Position numbers and translations under genes: made by a program | Assembly: GCF_023653175.1 (NCBI RefSeq) | Contig: NZ_JAMNXL010000005.1 | Span: forward strand, 1-53,243 | Source: Erythrobacter sp. | GTDB lineage: Bacteria > Pseudomonadota > Alphaproteobacteria > Sphingomonadales > Sphingomonadaceae | DNA: 53,243 nt | Reading direction: 5' to 3' | Notes under the pieces: generated by a model | Seen by the model: only the letters and a program-made list of their open reading frames with translations | What the model was told of the DNA's origin: nothing | The model's database searches: none | Shown here: positions 20,600 through 29,143 of the stretch, piece by piece | How positions within the stretch are numbered: the first letter of the stretch is position 1 | Layout: every line of letters starts with the position of its first letter

Positions 20600-20744
20600 C
20601 TCCCCGACATGGCCTGCCCCCTCAAGCATTGCAACGCGTGAAAGCTGCAAGGTTCCGCGCATGGGGCGCAACGCGGTGCAACGGCAGATTCGCTTTTTTG
20701 CCTCGCCCATGGCACCTTCATGTCCTGAGAGAGAGGGAGTCGTC

Positions 20745-21176
20745 ATGAACATCGCCCGCATCATCGCCCATCGCGGACCCGCCGACATCATCGCCTGCGA
20801 TTGCACCACCCCGGTTGCCGAGGTGGTGCAGACACTCGCCAGCAAGCGCATCGGCGCGCTGCCGGTGCTGCGCGAGGGGCGCGTGGTCGGGATCGTGTCC
20901 GAGCGCGACGTGATCTACCGCCTCGCCGACCGGGGGAAGGAATGCCTCGATGTCGCGGTCGAGGAGATCATGACCTCGCCCGCGGTCACGGTCGAACCCG
21001 GCACCACCATCGACGAGGCGCTGGGGATGATGACCCGCCGTCGCTTCCGCCACTTCCCGGTGGTCGAGGACGGGCAGCTCATCGCCTTCATCTCGATCGG
21101 CGACCTCGTGAAGCACAAGATGGACGAGGTGCAGCACGAGGCCGAGGCGCTCCGGAACTACATCACCGCGGCGTGA
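20745..21176 (+). CDS. CBS-domain pair protein
   Basis: A 143-residue stand-alone CBS module. CBS1 spans residues ~10-65 (TTPVAEVVQTLASKRIGALPV ... VGIVSERDVIYRLA) and CBS2 ~75-130 (MTSPAVTVEPGTTIDEALGMM ... FISIGDLVKHK). Such pairs bind adenine nucleotides and regulate partner enzymes; the partner is unknown. Start at 20745 follows a GAGAGGGAG; the longer frame has no family match. Confidence 0.88.
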   Translation: MNIARIIAHRGPADIIACDCTTPVAEVVQTLASKRIGALPVLREGRVVGIVSERDVIYRLADRGKECLDVAVEEIMTSPAVTVEPGTTIDEALGMMTRRRFRHFPVVEDGQLIAFISIGDLVKHKMDEVQHEAEALRNYITAA

Positions 21177-21215
21177 CCGCTTGAGAACCGCGTCGAGGCC
21201 ACCTAGATTGGAACC

Positions 21216-21548
21216 ATGAGCCCCGAGCCCCTGATCCTCACCCCGTCCGCCGCCAAGCGGGTCGCTTTCCTTGCGTCGAAGCAGGCGCGCCCGGCGATCC
21301 TGCGTCTGGCGGTCGAGGGCGGGGGGTGTTCGGGCTTCCAGTACAAGTTCGATCTTGCTGATGGGCCCGATGCTGACGACTCGGTGTCCGAGACCGACGG
21401 GGTGAAGCTGGTGGTTGACCCGATGAGCCTCGATCTGATCGCGGGCAGCACCGTGGACTTCGTCGAATCGCTGGGCGGCGCGGCCTTCAAGGTCGAGAAC
21501 CCGCAGGCCGCCGCTGGCTGCGGGTGCGGGGCGAGCTTCGGGATTTAG
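21216..21548 (+). CDS. erpA: Iron-sulfur cluster insertion protein (A-type carrier)
   Basis: A 110-residue A-type carrier that hands Fe-S clusters to apo-proteins. The three conserved cysteines are present: Cys38 in GGGCSGFQY, and Cys102 and Cys104 in the C-terminal GCGCGASF. LILTPSAAKRV at the start is typical. ErpA and IscA cannot be separated safely by sequence alone. It lies 36 nt before xthA on the same strand. Confidence 0.9.
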   Translation: MSPEPLILTPSAAKRVAFLASKQARPAILRLAVEGGGCSGFQYKFDLADGPDADDSVSETDGVKLVVDPMSLDLIAGSTVDFVESLGGAAFKVENPQAAAGCGCGASFGI

Positions 21549-21583
21549 GTTGATCTCTCCCCGCGTCGTTGCGAGGAAGCCCC

Positions 21584-22378
21584 ATGAAAATCGCCACCTT
21601 CAACATCAACGGTATCAAGGCGCGCGGCCCGCGCCTGATTGAATGGCTCGAGGAAACCCGCCCTGCGGTCGCCTGCCTGCAGGAGATCAAGACGCAGGAC
21701 GAGGGCTTTCCGGCCGGCGACTTTTCAGCGATCGGCTATTCCGCGATCTGGCACGGACAAAAGAGTTTCAATGGTGTGGCGATTCTCGTGGACACGCGGG
21801 CGGGCTATACGCTGACCGAAGTGCAGCGCGGGCTGGGCATCCCCGGCCCCAACGAGGGCGACGAGGAGCAGGCGCGTTATCTCGAGGCCGACGTCAACGG
21901 CGTCCGCATCGCCTGCCTCTACCTCCCCAACGGCAACCCGCATCCGGGGCCGAAATTCACCTACAAGCTCGCCTGGATGGCAAAACTGCGTGAACGCATG
22001 GCGCAGATCTGGGCCGAGGAAGTGCCCGCGGTGGTGCTCGGCGATTTCAACGTCATCCCGCATGATGACGACACCTGGTCGGTGAAGGCGATGCAGGACG
22101 ACGCGCTGATGCAGCCCGAGAGCCGCGCGGCCTATGCGCGCCTGCTCGCGGATGGCTGGACCGACGCGATCCGCACCCACAACCCGCGCGGCGGGGTGTG
22201 GACCTATTGGGACTATCAGGCGGGCGCCTGGCAGCGCGATCACGGCTTCCGGATCGACCACATCCTGCTCTCGCCCGAATGCGCCGACCGGATGGAAAGC
22301 TGCAGCGTCGACAAAGCCTATCGCGGCCGTGAGAAGGCCAGCGACCACACGCCAGTTTGGGTCAGGCTTTCAGCCTGA
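21584..22378 (+). CDS. xthA: Exodeoxyribonuclease III
   Basis: AP endonuclease / 3'-5' exonuclease of base-excision repair, 264 residues. Metal and catalytic blocks in order: FNINGIKAR (N-terminal), LQEIKTQ (catalytic Glu), GDFNVIPHDDD, and C-terminal RIDHILLS and SDHTPVWV (catalytic Asp-His). The start is the ATG at 21584 giving MKIATFNINGI. The stop codon falls inside the left arm of the 171-bp hairpin element. Confidence 0.94.
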   Translation: MKIATFNINGIKARGPRLIEWLEETRPAVACLQEIKTQDEGFPAGDFSAIGYSAIWHGQKSFNGVAILVDTRAGYTLTEVQRGLGIPGPNEGDEEQARYLEADVNGVRIACLYLPNGNPHPGPKFTYKLAWMAKLRERMAQIWAEEVPAVVLGDFNVIPHDDDTWSVKAMQDDALMQPESRAAYARLLADGWTDAIRTHNPRGGVWTYWDYQAGAWQRDHGFRIDHILLSPECADRMESCSVDKAYRGREKASDHTPVWVRLSA

Positions 22379-22547
22379 TCCTCGCCGCTGTTTCGCGCTG
22401 CGCGCGAGCGGCTGCGGGCGGGCGGTCGCCCTTGCGGTCCTGCGGACCGACCGATTCCTTACCCAAGGCGAAGTGAACGGCCCAAAGGGCCGCAAGCCCG
22501 AACGGGCGCCCGCAGCGACGCGCCCGAAGGGCGTGTGAGCGAGGATC
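22377..22547. repeat. 171-bp multi-hairpin inverted-repeat element
   Basis: Outer arms are GATCCTCGC (22377-22385) and GCGAGGATC (22539-22547); inner arms are GCTGCGGGCG (22411-22420) and CGCCCGCAGC (22507-22516). Between and beside them are small perfect hairpins: GGTCC-tgc-GGACC, CGGCCC-aaa-GGGCCG, GCCCG-aa-CGGGC and CGCCC-gaa-GGGCG. No ORF of note is present. The outer arms contain the stop codons of the convergent xthA and sleB genes. It is probably a mobile or repeated structured element and may act as a bidirectional terminator. Confidence 0.7.
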
Positions 22548-23196
22548 ACCTGTAGAAGATATGCGTGTCGATCTGGGCGAGGCGCGTCTTGCTCCGGGTC
22601 CAGCCGGGCTTGACGTAGCGCGCATGGAAGAACACCGCGCGGCCCGCTGCGGATTCCCACAGGCCCTTGTCGGCGATGTGGGCGACCGCGACGGCGCGAT
22701 CCCATGCGGCCGAGGCCTCGCGGATCGCCGGCATCCGGCGACCACGCATGAAGGAAAACTGGCCGGGCTGGGCGACGACGCCGCAATAGGAGCGCGGGAA
22801 GCGCCCGTCCTCGGTGCGGTTGATGATCACCTGCGCGACCGCAAGCTGCCCTGCGAGCGGCTCGCCGCGCGCCTCGAAATAGACGGCGCCGGCAAGGCAG
22901 CGCATCTCTTCGGACATCGGCGCAGAGGTGTCGATCATGCCGACCAGCTCGTGCAGTGAACCTGCTTCGGTCGGCGTGGGAGTCGCGGGCGCGGGCGCGG
23001 GCAGGGGCTGCACCACGGCTTCGGCGACATATTCGATTGTCTGGGGAACCAGCTCGGGCGCTTCGACCGGGGCGGGAGCGGCGAGTTGTTCGCTTGCGGC
23101 TTGCGCCAGAGCGGCGGCATCGTGGCCACCTGGGAACATAGTGGTTGCGAAAGCGAGACCCGCAATCGCAGCAATCGTGGCAGTCTTGCGACTCAT
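22546..23196 (-). CDS. SleB-type cell wall hydrolase
   Basis: A 216-residue exported hydrolase. It has an N-terminal signal sequence (MSRKTATIAAIAGLAFATTM), a Pro/Ala-rich linker (~35-78), then a Hydrolase_2 (SleB) domain beginning CLAGAVYFEARGEP, where the Glu is the expected catalytic residue. INRTEDGRFPRSYCGVVAQ and FFHARYVKPGW are other conserved parts. In non-spore-formers such enzymes cleave peptidoglycan glycan strands as lytic transglycosylases. The stop codon lies in the right arm of the hairpin element. Confidence 0.9.
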   Translation of the reverse strand: MSRKTATIAAIAGLAFATTMFPGGHDAAALAQAASEQLAAPAPVEAPELVPQTIEYVAEAVVQPLPAPAPATPTPTEAGSLHELVGMIDTSAPMSEEMRCLAGAVYFEARGEPLAGQLAVAQVIINRTEDGRFPRSYCGVVAQPGQFSFMRGRRMPAIREASAAWDRAVAVAHIADKGLWESAAGRAVFFHARYVKPGWTRSKTRLAQIDTHIFYR

Positions 23197-23388
23197 GGTA
23201 TCTACTAATTCGGCGGTGAGCGCGCACAGGCGCAGGCGGGAACCGTGACCCAGACCGTTACCGATCGGGGAGGTTCGAAGAAGCCTGCCGGCCGCTCCCC
23301 GTCTGCGTGCCGGAGGGTGGGGCCGAATTGCCGCCCTGCCAGCCTGCGCTCAGGAAGTCGGGCGCCACTAGCCCGCCTCCCGTTAACG

Positions 23389-23730
23389 TCAACTCAATTC
23401 GGCGATACGGGCGACGAACCGTTCCCGATCCGCGATATCCACCTCGATTAGCCACATATCACTGTCCTGACGCCGCCTTCGTGCCAGATATTCGGCAAAT
23501 TCCTGATTATTATCAATGCCTTCTCGTTTCACCGCAAGAAATTTGCGCGATCCGTCCAGCTGCGGCATCCTTTCGAAAAGAATGCCGTCCCTTCCGCGAC
23601 ACAGGGTTACGATGAGGATCGTGCCGGCGTCCCGCTCACCCTTGGCCAGCACGGTCGCGAATCCCCCCTCGCTCTCCGCAAGGCGCATGATCGCGCCCGC
23701 TTCGAGGTGGGCGGGGAGTCGGCCCTCCAC
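23389..23730 (-). CDS. DUF1491 family protein
   Basis: A 113-residue protein matching DUF1491 of alphaproteobacteria: LPAHLEAGAIMRLAESEGGFATVLAKGERDAGTI at the start and DSDMWLIEVDIADRERFVARI at the end. Function unknown, with no membrane segments. It begins 2 nt after the stop of the upstream thioesterase gene, so the two are one transcript. The 192 nt between it and the sleB start hold no gene I can support. Confidence 0.8.
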   Translation of the reverse strand: MEGRLPAHLEAGAIMRLAESEGGFATVLAKGERDAGTILIVTLCRGRDGILFERMPQLDGSRKFLAVKREGIDNNQEFAEYLARRRRQDSDMWLIEVDIADRERFVARIAELS

Positions 23731-23732
23731 CT

Positions 23733-24221
23733 CTAAAGCCCCGAGGGGCCGCCCGCTGCGTAGCCCGGCAGGCTGGAGAGGGCCATGCGGCTCTTCATGA
23801 AGGTGCCGGTGCCGCGGCCGATCTCGTCGCCCTCTTCGTCGACCAGCCGCGCCTCGGCGACGAACACGCGGCGGCGGCCGCTGACCCAGCGGCCCTCGGC
23901 GGTGACAGTGCCGGCGCGCACCGGCTTGGAAAAGAACAGGTTGAAGCCGGTGGTGAGCAGGAAGCGGTCGGTCACCAGCGAATTGGCGGCATAGAAGGCC
24001 GCATCGTCGAGCATCTTGAAATAGATCGTCCCGTGCGCCGCGCCGGCAGCGTGGTAATCCTCGGGCGTGACGGTGAAGGTCAACTGCGCGCGGCCCTCGC
24101 CCGGAATGTGGAGGCGGCTCGCGAACTTGGCGTTGACCGGGGCCGAGGCATAGAGACGTTCCAGCGCGCGGTAATGCTGCTCGGCACCGCTCGCAGGCAG
24201 GGGTTCTTCACGCGCTGGCAT
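23733..24221 (-). CDS. PaaI-type hotdog-fold thioesterase
   Basis: A 162-residue hotdog-fold protein. The acyl-CoA thioesterase pattern is seen in DYHAAGAAHGTIYFKMLDDAAFYAANS (HG..YFKMLDDA core) and FFSKPVRAGTVTAEGRWV. The acyl substrate is unknown. It is 16 nt downstream of ptsN and followed immediately by the DUF1491 gene, forming a probable hpf-ptsN-thioesterase-DUF1491 transcript. Confidence 0.82.
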   Translation of the reverse strand: MPAREEPLPASGAEQHYRALERLYASAPVNAKFASRLHIPGEGRAQLTFTVTPEDYHAAGAAHGTIYFKMLDDAAFYAANSLVTDRFLLTTGFNLFFSKPVRAGTVTAEGRWVSGRRRVFVAEARLVDEEGDEIGRGTGTFMKSRMALSSLPGYAAGGPSGL

Positions 24222-24237
24222 CGGGTTCGGCGTTGGA

Positions 24238-24699
24238 TCAGGCCGCGTCGCGCATGAACTGGTTGGTCAGCAGCGCATAGACCGCCTCGGTATCAGGCGC
24301 GTCGGCGAGCATCTGGAGCGTCGTCTCGTCGCGCGTCAGGCGCGAGATCGCGGCCAGCGCATGGAGGTGGGTGGCCCCAGCGTTCTCGGGCGACACGAGG
24401 CCGCACACCAGCGTAACCGGGCGCGCATCCACGGCGGCGAAATCGATCGGGGCTTCCAGACGGATCAGCGCGAGGCTGGGGCGGCGGATATCCTTCGAGC
24501 GGCAATGCGGTATCGCCACCCCGCGCCCGAAGCCGGTGCTCCCCAGCGCCTCGCGTGCCTCGAGGTTCTCGAGCACCTCGTTCTCGTCAAGACCATAGGC
24601 CGCCGCGAGCAGCCGGGCGGTGCGGGCAAGGATCTTCGGCTTGGTGTCGAGCTTGGCGAAAGCGATCGCCTGGGGGGAAAGAGCGAGGTTGACGTCCAT
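24238..24699 (-). CDS. ptsN: Nitrogen PTS IIA protein
   Basis: A 153-residue EIIA-Ntr phosphocarrier. The phosphorylated histidine is His65 in GRGVAIPHCR. It acts in the regulatory PTS-Ntr chain (PtsP-NPr-PtsN), tuning potassium, stringent response and carbon/nitrogen signals in related bacteria. It lies downstream of hpf, as in many proteobacteria where both flank rpoN; rpoN is not present here. Confidence 0.9.
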   Translation of the reverse strand: MDVNLALSPQAIAFAKLDTKPKILARTARLLAAAYGLDENEVLENLEAREALGSTGFGRGVAIPHCRSKDIRRPSLALIRLEAPIDFAAVDARPVTLVCGLVSPENAGATHLHALAAISRLTRDETTLQMLADAPDTEAVYALLTNQFMRDAA

Positions 24700-24857
24700 G
24701 GTACGAATGATCCCGAAAACTGTGCGCCTTCACTGGCGAAGGTCCGGTCCGTTCAAGCCCGAACGGGGGATTGACCGACCGGGGCGGTGCCCCCTCCTGC
24801 GACCGCCTGGACCTTCGAAAGCGGGCCTTGCCGTAAGGTCAAGGCGGGCAACCGGCC

Positions 24858-25424
24858 CTATCTCGGCTCGACCCAACCGATCGAGCCATCGGCGCGTCTG
24901 TAGACCATATTATGCCGTCCGGTGCCAGCATTTTTGAAGAACAGCGCGCCGGTGTTCCTGAGGTCCATCATCATCACCGCATCCGCGACGCTGGCGGTGG
25001 GAATGTCGACACGGGTTTCGGCGATCACCAGCGGCGCATCGGCGATGACTTCCTCCTCCTCGTCCTCCTCGACCATGAAGATGGTATAGGCCGCCTCTTC
25101 CTCGCCGCGCGCGTGATCGGCCTGTTCGTGGCGGTCGGTGAGGCGGCGCTTGTAGCGCCTGAGCTGCTTCTCGATCTTGCCCGCCGCATCATCGAAGGCG
25201 ACATGCACGTCATGCGCGGAGCCTTGCGCCTTGAGGATCAGGCCCTGCATCACATGGGTGACGATATCGCAGGTGAAGGCCCCCGCGGGGGCCTTGCCGA
25301 AGGTCACCTGGCTCGAGATCGCGCGGTCGAAATACTTGTCGACGATCGCGCCGAGCCGGTCCGAGGCGTGCGTCTGAAGCGCGCTGCCGGTGTCCATCTG
25401 GTGGCCTGAAATCCGAATGTCCAT
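24858..25424 (-). CDS. hpf: Ribosome hibernation promoting factor, long form
   Basis: A 188-residue long HPF, which dimerises ribosomes into 100S particles in stationary phase. The N-terminal domain (MDIRISGHQMDTGSALQTHA ... KIEKQLRRYKRR) binds the decoding centre. An acidic linker follows (EEDEEEEV), then the C-terminal dimerisation domain (NTGALFFKNAGTGRHNMVYRR). GGAGG lies 10 nt before the ATG at 25424; the longer frame begins with TTG. Confidence 0.92.
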   Translation of the reverse strand: MDIRISGHQMDTGSALQTHASDRLGAIVDKYFDRAISSQVTFGKAPAGAFTCDIVTHVMQGLILKAQGSAHDVHVAFDDAAGKIEKQLRRYKRRLTDRHEQADHARGEEEAAYTIFMVEEDEEEEVIADAPLVIAETRVDIPTASVADAVMMMDLRNTGALFFKNAGTGRHNMVYRRADGSIGWVEPR

Positions 25425-25500
25425 GAAGCGTAGTCCTCCGTCCAAGAGTGAGGATCCCAGTGGGATGGCGGGTCGGGTAATACCCGCGGCGCGTCAGGTC

Positions 25501-26229
25501 TCAACTAACCCAGATCGCGCTCTTGATCTCCGCGACAAACGCGCGGTGCCGTTCCAGCTCCTCCGGGCTGGCCATATGCGGGCGGGGTTCGCGCCGGGGC
25601 TTTTCCGCGGAGGGACGATGCCAGGGCGCATTGGTGGTGAGTTCGGTGAGGGTGGCGACTTCGGCCACCGGGCCCGGCGCGGAATCGATCAGGCCGAGCC
25701 CGATCTGCCGCCCGCCGGTCAGCTCGACATAGACCTGCGCTAGAAGTTCGGCGTCGAGCAGCGCGCCGTGCTTGACGCGGTGGCTCCGGTCGATCCCGTA
25801 GCGGGTGCACAGCGCATCGAGGCTGAGCTTGGCTCCGGGGTGCTTCTTCCTTGCGATGGCGACCGTGTCGACCATGCGGTCCATGCTGATCGGCGCGCGG
25901 CCGATCAGTTCGAGCTCATTGTTGAGGAAGCCGAAATCGAACCCGGCATTGTGCGCCACCAGCGGGGCATCGCCGAGGAATTCAAGCAGTTCCTCCGCCA
26001 GTTCGGCAAACCGCGGCTTGGTGGCGAGGAAGGCGGCGCTGAGGCCGTGAACCCGCTCGGCCTCGGGCGGCATGTCGCGATCGGGGTTGAACCAGGCGTG
26101 GAAGGTGCGCCCCGTCTCGACCCGGCCGACCATCTCGACGCAGCCGATTTCCACCATGCGGTCCCCGGTCTTGGGATCGAGCCCGGTGGTTTCGGTGTCG
26201 AAGATGATTTCGCGGATATTGAGCGACAT
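25501..26229 (-). CDS. dnaQ: DNA polymerase III epsilon subunit (proofreading exonuclease)
   Basis: A 242-residue DEDDh 3'-5' exonuclease. Exo I FDTETTGLDP, Exo II HNAGFDFGFLNNE and Exo III HGALLDAELLAQVY are intact. The C-terminal tail after residue ~190 is the region that binds the alpha subunit. The start is the ATG at 26229; the longer frame is not exonuclease-like. It is the last gene of the ppsR-maf-aroE-coaE-dnaQ operon, 49 nt after coaE. Confidence 0.94.
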   Translation of the reverse strand: MSLNIREIIFDTETTGLDPKTGDRMVEIGCVEMVGRVETGRTFHAWFNPDRDMPPEAERVHGLSAAFLATKPRFAELAEELLEFLGDAPLVAHNAGFDFGFLNNELELIGRAPISMDRMVDTVAIARKKHPGAKLSLDALCTRYGIDRSHRVKHGALLDAELLAQVYVELTGGRQIGLGLIDSAPGPVAEVATLTELTTNAPWHRPSAEKPRREPRPHMASPEELERHRAFVAEIKSAIWVS

Positions 26230-26278
26230 TTGGGGGACTATCCTCCCATCTTCGGGGACTTGCAAGCGGCCTTTGTCG

Positions 26279-26863
26279 TCAAAGTGCAGCAATCAGCGCA
26301 GCGACCTGAGCGCGGGTTTCCTCGAGGGAGGTGCCGGTGTCGATGATGTGATCGGCGCGCGCACGTTTCTCGGTATCGTGCAGCTGAAGGCCGAAAATGT
26401 GCGCGAATTTCTCGGGTGTCATCCCCGGGCGGGCAAGCACGCGGGCGCGCTGGATTTCCTCCGGGGCGGAGACGACGACCACGAGGTCGACCGAAGAGTG
26501 GCCGCCGCGCTCGAACAGCAGCGGGATGTCGAAGACGACCGCGGGCTTGTCGCCGTGGGCTTCAAGGAAGGCCGCGCGCTTGGCCGCCACGGCGGGGTGG
26601 ACGATCGCCTCGAGCCGCGCGAGCGCGGCCTTGTCGGCGAAGACCTGATGTCCGAGCCGGTCGCGATCGACGCCAGCCTCGCCGGTCGAACCGGGGAAGG
26701 CGGCTTCGATGGGCGCGATGAGTTCGCCGCCTGCCCCCTGCATCGCGCGCACCTCCGCATCGGCGTCGAACACCGGAATGCCCGCCTCGGCGAACATCGC
26801 GGCGACGGTCGACTTGCCCATGCCGATGCTGCCGGTGAGGCCGATGATTTTTTGTTGTTTCAT
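26279..26863 (-). CDS. coaE: Dephospho-CoA kinase
   Basis: Last step of coenzyme A synthesis: ATP-dependent phosphorylation of dephospho-CoA. The 194 residues contain a P-loop GSIGMGKST near residue 11, VFDADAEVRAM, and VVFDIPLLFERGG. It overlaps the aroE stop by 4 nt (ATGA), so it is translationally coupled. Confidence 0.94.
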   Translation of the reverse strand: MKQQKIIGLTGSIGMGKSTVAAMFAEAGIPVFDADAEVRAMQGAGGELIAPIEAAFPGSTGEAGVDRDRLGHQVFADKAALARLEAIVHPAVAAKRAAFLEAHGDKPAVVFDIPLLFERGGHSSVDLVVVVSAPEEIQRARVLARPGMTPEKFAHIFGLQLHDTEKRARADHIIDTGTSLEETRAQVAALIAAL

Positions 26864-27717
26864 GAGGTCAGCAGCGTTCGCAATTCGGCATCGTGTTGGC
26901 GGGGCGGGGCCTCGCCGAAGAATTTCTCGAACGCTGCAGCCGCCTGTCCGATCAGCATCGACAGCCCGTCGATGGTGCGGTGTCCGCTGGCGCGCGCGGT
27001 TTGGAGCAGGGGGGTCTCCAGCGGCGCGGTGACGATGTCGTAGGCGATGGCGCCGGGCGGCGTGTGGCTCCAGTCGAAGACGAGCGGGGGCTGGCCGGTC
27101 ATGCCGAGGAGGCTCGCGTTGATCACCAGATCGAGGCAGCCTTCACGGCCATCAAAGGGGAAATCGGTGGGATCGGCGAAGTGGGCAAGGTCGATGGCGT
27201 GGTGCTCGCCCCCAGGCGCAAGCTCGTCGAGCAAGGCGCGCGCCTTGACCGGATCGCGCCCCGCCACGACCAGCGTGAAGCCGTGCCCCGCCAGCGCGGC
27301 GATGATCGCCCGCGCCGCCCCGCCGGTGCCGATGATGCGGGCCATGCGGAAATAGTGGGTCTGCGCGAGATCCTTCGCCAACGGCTCGAGGAACCCGGCG
27401 GCATCCGTGTTGGTTCCGGCCAGCGCGCTGTCACCCGACGGCAGAATCGTGTTCACCGCGCCGATGGCGTCGGCGGGCGGGTCGATCCGGCCCAGCAGCG
27501 GAATGACCGCCTGCTTGTGCGGCATCGTGACATTGCACCCGCGCCAGTCGAGGTCTTCGCGGCGGGCCAAGAGGTAGTCCGCCAGCTCGTCAGACCGCAC
27601 ATGGCAGGCGCGATATTCGGCGTCGATCCCGAGCTTCTCGAGCCAGAAATTGTGGATTGCCGGCGACTTGGACTGTGCAATGGGATCGCCGATCACTTCC
27701 GCATAAGGACGGGTCAT
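26860..27717 (-). CDS. aroE: Shikimate dehydrogenase (NADP+)
   Basis: Reduces 3-dehydroshikimate to shikimate in aromatic amino-acid synthesis. The 285 residues have the substrate block SKSPAIHNFWLEKLG, the catalytic lysine in NVTMPHKQAV, NTDAAGF, and the dinucleotide loop IIGTGGAARAI. The start at 27717 overlaps maf by 4 nt; a longer frame upstream is a shadow of maf. Confidence 0.94.
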   Translation of the reverse strand: MTRPYAEVIGDPIAQSKSPAIHNFWLEKLGIDAEYRACHVRSDELADYLLARREDLDWRGCNVTMPHKQAVIPLLGRIDPPADAIGAVNTILPSGDSALAGTNTDAAGFLEPLAKDLAQTHYFRMARIIGTGGAARAIIAALAGHGFTLVVAGRDPVKARALLDELAPGGEHHAIDLAHFADPTDFPFDGREGCLDLVINASLLGMTGQPPLVFDWSHTPPGAIAYDIVTAPLETPLLQTARASGHRTIDGLSMLIGQAAAAFEKFFGEAPPRQHDAELRTLLTS

Positions 27718-28301
27718 GTCAGCAGCACCCCTTCCTCGCGCAAGGCCTCCAGCAAAGGCAGCAGCGGCATCCCGAGGACGGTGAACTGGTCGCCCTCTAT
27801 CTCGGAGAACAGCTGCACCCCCGGCCCCTCGATCCGGAAGGCGCCGACGGTGTGGCCGATCGCGGGCCACTCCATATCGAGATAGGCGGCGATGAAGTCC
27901 TCCGAGAGGTCGCGCACATGGAGGCGTGCGAGGCTGGCGTGCGACCATTGGCACCCGCCGTCTTTCACCAGCGCGGCGGCGGAGTGCAGCTCCATCACCT
28001 TGCCGGAGAAGAACCGCAGATGCTCCCCCGCTTCCTCACGGTTCCCCGGCTTGTCGAAGCGGCGATTGGCGCAGACCACCAGTGAGTCCGACCCCAGCAC
28101 CAGCGCCCCCGGATGGAGCGCCGCCACGGCTGCGGCCTTGGCCACCGCCAAAGCCTCGGCCACCTCGGCGGGCGCGGCGCCCGCGAGGCCCGCTTCGACC
28201 GCACGTTCGTCGATATCGGAGGGGATGCTGTCATAGGCGACCCCCGCAGCATCGAGCATCGCCCGGCGCGAGGCCGATTTGCTGGCGAGAATCAACGTCA
28301 T
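27714..28301 (-). CDS. maf: Maf-family nucleoside triphosphate pyrophosphatase
   Basis: A 195-residue house-cleaning pyrophosphatase that hydrolyses non-canonical nucleoside triphosphates. Family blocks LILASKSASRRAML at the N-terminus, PSDIDERAV, and VLGSDSLVV are present. The nucleotide preference between Maf subfamilies is not resolved. Overlaps ppsR and aroE by 4 nt each. Confidence 0.9.
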   Translation of the reverse strand: MTLILASKSASRRAMLDAAGVAYDSIPSDIDERAVEAGLAGAAPAEVAEALAVAKAAAVAALHPGALVLGSDSLVVCANRRFDKPGNREEAGEHLRFFSGKVMELHSAAALVKDGGCQWSHASLARLHVRDLSEDFIAAYLDMEWPAIGHTVGAFRIEGPGVQLFSEIEGDQFTVLGMPLLPLLEALREEGVLLT

Positions 28302-29143
28302 ATCGGCTTCCCCGTCCCGCCCTCGCTCGCCGGCTTGCGGTCGCGCTCCTGCACGAGCCGGATGATCGCCGCCGCGGTCTCCTCGATCGAGCGGCGGGTA
28401 ACGTCGATCACCGGCCAGCCATTGTCGCCGAACATCCGCCGCGCGAACTGCAGCTCGGCCTTGACCTTGTCATTGTCGACATAAGCCGTCTCGGTCGCCT
28501 CGTTGAGCGAGAGCAGCCGGTTGCGGCGGATCTGGATCAACCGCTCTGGCGAGGTCGTCAGCCCCACCACCAGCGGGTGCCGCAGCCGGTAGAGCGTTTG
28601 CGGAGGCGGGCTCTCCACCACCAGCGGGATATTCGCCACCTTGTAGCCGCGGTTGGCGAGATAGATGCTCGTCGGGGTCTTCGAGGAGCGCGACACGCCG
28701 ACCAGGACGATATCGGCCTGCTCCCACTCCTCGTGCGCAAGGCCATCGTCATGCGCGATAGTGTACTGGATCGCGTCGACGCGCTTGAAATAGCTCTCGT
28801 CCATCATGTGCTGGCGGCCCGGGCGGCCATGCGCCTCCTGCCCGAGCTGCGCCTCGAGCGCCGCCGTGACCTGATCGAGCACCGGCACGGCGGGCAGGCC
28901 AAGGTGGCGGCAATGCTCTTCGAGGCGCTTCCTCGTCTCCGGGTTCACCAGCGTGTAGAGCACCAGCCCGGGATGCGCGGCGAGATCGGGGACGATGCGG
29001 TCCATGTGCTGGAGCGAGCGGACCATCGGCCAGAAATGGCGGTTCACGGCAGGGTTGTCGAACTGGGCAAGCGCCGCCTTGGCGATCATTTCCAGCGTCT
29101 CCCCGGTCGAATCCGAAACGAGGTGGAGATTGAGTCGGTTCAT
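28298..29143 (-). CDS. ppsR: PEP synthase / pyruvate phosphate dikinase regulatory protein (DUF299)
   Basis: A bifunctional serine/threonine kinase and phosphorylase that controls PEP-forming enzymes. The 281 residues have HLVSDSTGETLE at the start and a P-loop-like GVSRSSKTPTS near residue 155. The first gene of a tight operon, homologous to RP001, which marks one side of the replication origin in Rickettsia and Caulobacter. Start chosen at MNRLNLHLVSD (29143); 31 further codons are open but unlike the family. Confidence 0.92.
   Translation of the reverse strand: MNRLNLHLVSDSTGETLEMIAKAALAQFDNPAVNRHFWPMVRSLQHMDRIVPDLAAHPGLVLYTLVNPETRKRLEEHCRHLGLPAVPVLDQVTAALEAQLGQEAHGRPGRQHMMDESYFKRVDAIQYTIAHDDGLAHEEWEQADIVLVGVSRSSKTPTSIYLANRGYKVANIPLVVESPPPQTLYRLRHPLVVGLTTSPERLIQIRRNRLLSLNEATETAYVDNDKVKAELQFARRMFGDNGWPVIDVTRRSIEETAAAIIRLVQERDRKPASEGGTGKPI

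Noticed and set aside
24700..24857. Hairpin-rich gap between ptsN and hpf (CCGTTC...GAACGG and others)
   Set aside because: Short stems typical of GC-rich spacer; no T tract, no repeat partner seen elsewhere in the window and no RNA family recognised.
25468..25487. GCGGGT/ACCCGC hairpin between dnaQ and hpf
   Set aside because: Six-base stem without a T tract; too weak to call a terminator.
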